Positions 62,360 through 64,000 of a stretch of DNA of 64,000 nucleotides are shown here, piece by piece. Position 1 is the first letter of the stretch. Each line of letters opens with the position of its first letter. The position numbers were made by a program, and so were the translations under genes. The stretch comes from Labrys okinawensis (GTDB lineage Bacteria; Pseudomonadota; Alphaproteobacteria; Rhizobiales; Labraceae). Location: positions 434,001-498,000 of the forward strand of contig NZ_PUEJ01000004.1 of NCBI RefSeq assembly GCF_002982075.1, in the 5' to 3' direction. The notes beneath the pieces are model-generated. The model did no database searches. It was not told where the DNA came from and worked only from the letters and a program-made list of their open reading frames with translations.

Positions 62360-63183
62360 CGGGATTGGGCAAGAGCTCCTTCAACGCCCTGCGCCTTGCC
62401 TTCGGCGCACTGGTGGTGGCGTTCCTGGTCATCCCGCTGGCGGCGATCCTGCCGCTGGCCTTCACCGACAGCGTGTTCTTGACATACCCGATGACGGGGC
62501 CGTCGACCCGCTGGTTCGACACCCTCGCCACCAGCGAGGCGTGGCAGCGCTCGATCGTCAACTCCATGATCGTGGGCACCGGCGCGACGGTGCTGTCCAC
62601 CGTGGTCGGCACGCTCGCCGCCCTCGGCCTCCGGCGCAACCTCGTGCCGTTCTCCGGCGTGCTGCGCTCGATCTTCCTGCTTCCCATGGTGGTGCCGGCG
62701 GTGGTGCTCGGCGTCGGCATGCAGATCCTCTATGCAAGGCTCGGCCTCGCCTCCTCCTATGCCGGCGTGATCATCGCCCATGCCGTCCTGTGCGTGCCTT
62801 TCGTGCTGGTCAATGTGTCCGGCTCGCTCGCCAGCATCGATCCCGCCCTGGAGCGGGCGGCGGCCAGCCTCGGGGCTTCGCCCGGCACCGTCTTCCGCGC
62901 CGTGACCTTCCCGCTCGCTCTGCCCGGTATCCTCACCGGCGCGGCCTTCGCCTTCGCTACCTCGCTCGACGAGGTGGTGATCACCCTCTTCGTCGCCGGG
63001 CCCAACCAGACCACGCTGGCACGGCAGATGTTTTCTTCCTTGCGCGAGAACATCAGCCCGGCCATCGCCGCGGCCGCCTTCCTGATCATCCTGATCACGC
63101 TGATCCTGGCCCTGGCTGTGAAGGGAGCCGCGATCCTTGCTTTGCTCGGCAAGCGCAAGCAGGTGCTGCCGGCGGAGGAGTGA
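62356..63183 (+). CDS. ABC permease (PotC-like)
   Basis: A 275-residue permease with about six helices. The ATPase-contact loop is ERAAASLGASPGTVFRAVTF (about 172-191). VVPAVVLGVGMQILYARLGL and ATSLDEVVITLFVAGPNQTT are PotC-type. The start at 62356 overlaps the preceding stop (ATGA). An upstream in-frame ATG at 62257 lies inside the previous gene. It completes the four-gene importer. Confidence 0.92.
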   Translation: MTGLGKSSFNALRLAFGALVVAFLVIPLAAILPLAFTDSVFLTYPMTGPSTRWFDTLATSEAWQRSIVNSMIVGTGATVLSTVVGTLAALGLRRNLVPFSGVLRSIFLLPMVVPAVVLGVGMQILYARLGLASSYAGVIIAHAVLCVPFVLVNVSGSLASIDPALERAAASLGASPGTVFRAVTFPLALPGILTGAAFAFATSLDEVVITLFVAGPNQTTLARQMFSSLRENISPAIAAAAFLIILITLILALAVKGAAILALLGKRKQVLPAEE

Positions 63184-63312
63184 TACCTGTTCGGCACGTC
63201 ATGACGCCCCAGCACGTGCGCCATGTCACGGCGACATAGCGGCGCCTGAGCAAAGATATCGGCAAGTCAGTCGCGTAGGAGCCTTTGCTCCACCGAAAAG
63301 CGTGAGAGTACC

Positions 63313-63759
63313 ATGCCGAGTACCGCCATCGACATCCTGCCCAATCCGACGCGCCGCCAGGTCGCCGCTCTGCCGCTTCGCGAAAAGGACGGCCGTATCG
63401 AGGTCTGCCTGGTGACCACCCGCACCACCCATCGCTGGACGGTGCCGAAGGGGTGGCCGATCAAGGGGCGCAAGGATCATGTCGCCGCGCGCATCGAGGC
63501 CGAGCAGGAAGCGGGGCTGACCGGCAAGCCGCGCAAGAAGGCGCTCGGCTCCTTCGTCTACTGGAAACGCCTGACCGATCGCTTCGAACGGATCAAGGTC
63601 AATGTCTATCCCCTGCGCGTCACCGGCATGCTGCCGGTCTGGAAGGAACAGGCCGAGCGCCGCGTGCAATGGATGGGCCTGGGCGATGCCTCCATCATCG
63701 TGGACGACCCCGGCCTCGCCAGGCTGCTATCGGGCCTGAAGCCTGCCATGGCGCCGTAG
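63313..63759 (+). CDS. NUDIX-fold hydrolase with altered Nudix box
   Basis: A 148-residue protein. WTVPKGWPIKGRK opens the Nudix region (about 37-49), and AARIEAEQEAGLTG carries the remaining box. In the standard box (G-x5-E-x7-REUxEExGU) the first Glu is Arg here, the next Arg is Ile, and one of the paired Glu residues is Gln. At least one metal-binding Glu is kept. Related alphaproteobacterial proteins also have the Ile, but Gln is less usual. It may still hydrolyse a nucleoside-diphosphate-linked compound weakly, or have lost activity. It is on the same strand as the Pot-like importer, 130 bases after it. Confidence 0.84.
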   Translation: MPSTAIDILPNPTRRQVAALPLREKDGRIEVCLVTTRTTHRWTVPKGWPIKGRKDHVAARIEAEQEAGLTGKPRKKALGSFVYWKRLTDRFERIKVNVYPLRVTGMLPVWKEQAERRVQWMGLGDASIIVDDPGLARLLSGLKPAMAP

Positions 63760-63775
63760 GGTCGGGCTCACCGAA

Positions 63776-63885
63776 TAGAGAACGCCCCTTCCCGGGACCG
63801 CCAGCATGTTGCCGGCTCTTTCCGCCCGTACCGGCCGCCCCTCCAGCAGGCAGCAACATGCTGGCGGTCCCAGGAAGAAGTACGG
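63776..63885. repeat. Long palindrome (CCGCCAGCATGTTG type)
   Basis: CTTCCCGGGACCGCCAGCAT (from 63788) and its near-complement ending GGTCCCAGGAAG (to 63878) form an inverted repeat of about 27 bases per arm, with a GC-rich 35-base spacer. It lies between the convergent NUDIX and LysR-like genes. No T-run. Confidence 0.8.
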
Positions 63886-63925
63886 TCCGCGCGAGGCGGA
63901 GGTATAAGTACCGTTGTGATCCGGC

Positions 63926-64000
63926 CTAAGCGGCCAATTGCTCGATGCAGACCTTTCGAACGCAGTCCCTCAGCCAGCGATGGGCCGGGTCGGCGTCGAG
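63926..64000 (-). CDS. C-terminal end of a LysR-like regulator (rest off the right edge)
   Basis: The minus strand is open from the window end to a stop at 63926-63928, 24 residues long. It ends DADPAHRWLRDCVRKVC then a short tail. A His-Arg-Trp-Leu-Arg segment in this place is typical of the end of LysR-type regulators, which often finish with a W-L-R-x2-L pattern. With so little sequence the call is tentative. Confidence 0.45.
   Translation of the reverse strand, partial: LDADPAHRWLRDCVRKVCIEQLAA

Overview
The window reads as one contiguous piece of a high-GC alphaproteobacterial chromosome, most likely from the order Hyphomicrobiales (Rhizobiales). The reasons are a CcrM-type GANTC methyltransferase, an Fo ATP synthase operon in the order I-a-c-b'-b that is separate from F1, the housekeeping run mutY - DUF721/dciA - DsbA-like - smc, a PA0069-type radical SAM gene near rnhB, many ABC importers with paired regulators, and many intergenic palindromes of the kind common in this order. 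Genus cannot be fixed from the sequence alone. No rRNA, tRNA, insertion sequence, prophage or CRISPR array was seen.

Layout. 1-2060 is the N-terminal part of a DUF2339 membrane protein running off the left edge. 2.3-6.3 kb holds a LysR regulator divergent from an SDR, an aldo/keto reductase and an alpha/beta hydrolase. 6.4-10.0 kb holds a SleB-like cell-wall hydrolase, uracil-DNA glycosylase and a zinc metallopeptidase, with two long perfect hairpins in between. 10.1-20.3 kb is a sugar-acid module: GntR/FCD regulator, uronate isomerase UxaC, a UgpB/A/E-like ABC importer with its ATPase, and three Gfo/Idh/MocA oxidoreductases. 20.4-23.5 kb holds a small glycosyltransferase, a PA0069-type radical SAM protein, a hypothetical protein and RNase HII. 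23.7-28.9 kb is a YtfQRT/YjfF-like ABC importer with a FucU/RbsD mutarotase. ccrM lies at 29.2-30.4 kb.

30.4-37.5 kb is a nitrate/taurine-type ABC importer with a Gfo/Idh/MocA oxidoreductase and an amidase, divergent from an RpiR regulator. 37.8-39.7 kb holds a flavin disulfide reductase and a DUF4126 membrane protein. 39.8-43.0 kb is an RpiR regulator divergent from an MFS transporter and a racemase-family protein lacking both catalytic cysteines. 43.1-50.6 kb is mutY, DUF721, DsbA-like, smc, ArsR, SRPBCC and clpP. 50.9-53.7 kb is the Fo operon, ended by a good terminator. A broken VWA-family gene end follows at about 54 kb.

54.2-63.2 kb is the most interesting cluster: a class III PLP enzyme, an APH-type kinase and an XRE-cupin regulator, divergent from a HisD-like dehydrogenase and a four-gene polyamine-type ABC importer. 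The enzymes suggest uptake, phosphorylation or oxidation, and breakdown of a hydroxylated amine. A NUDIX protein and the end of a LysR-like gene close the window.

The accessory catabolic modules sit between housekeeping genes that are often neighbours in Rhizobiales (rnhB, ccrM, mutY, smc), as if that conserved region had been opened and filled. Almost every larger intergenic gap carries a palindromic repeat. Two copies of one roughly 105-bp repeat lie in inverted orientation around atpI-atpB-atpE, one of them inside the operon.
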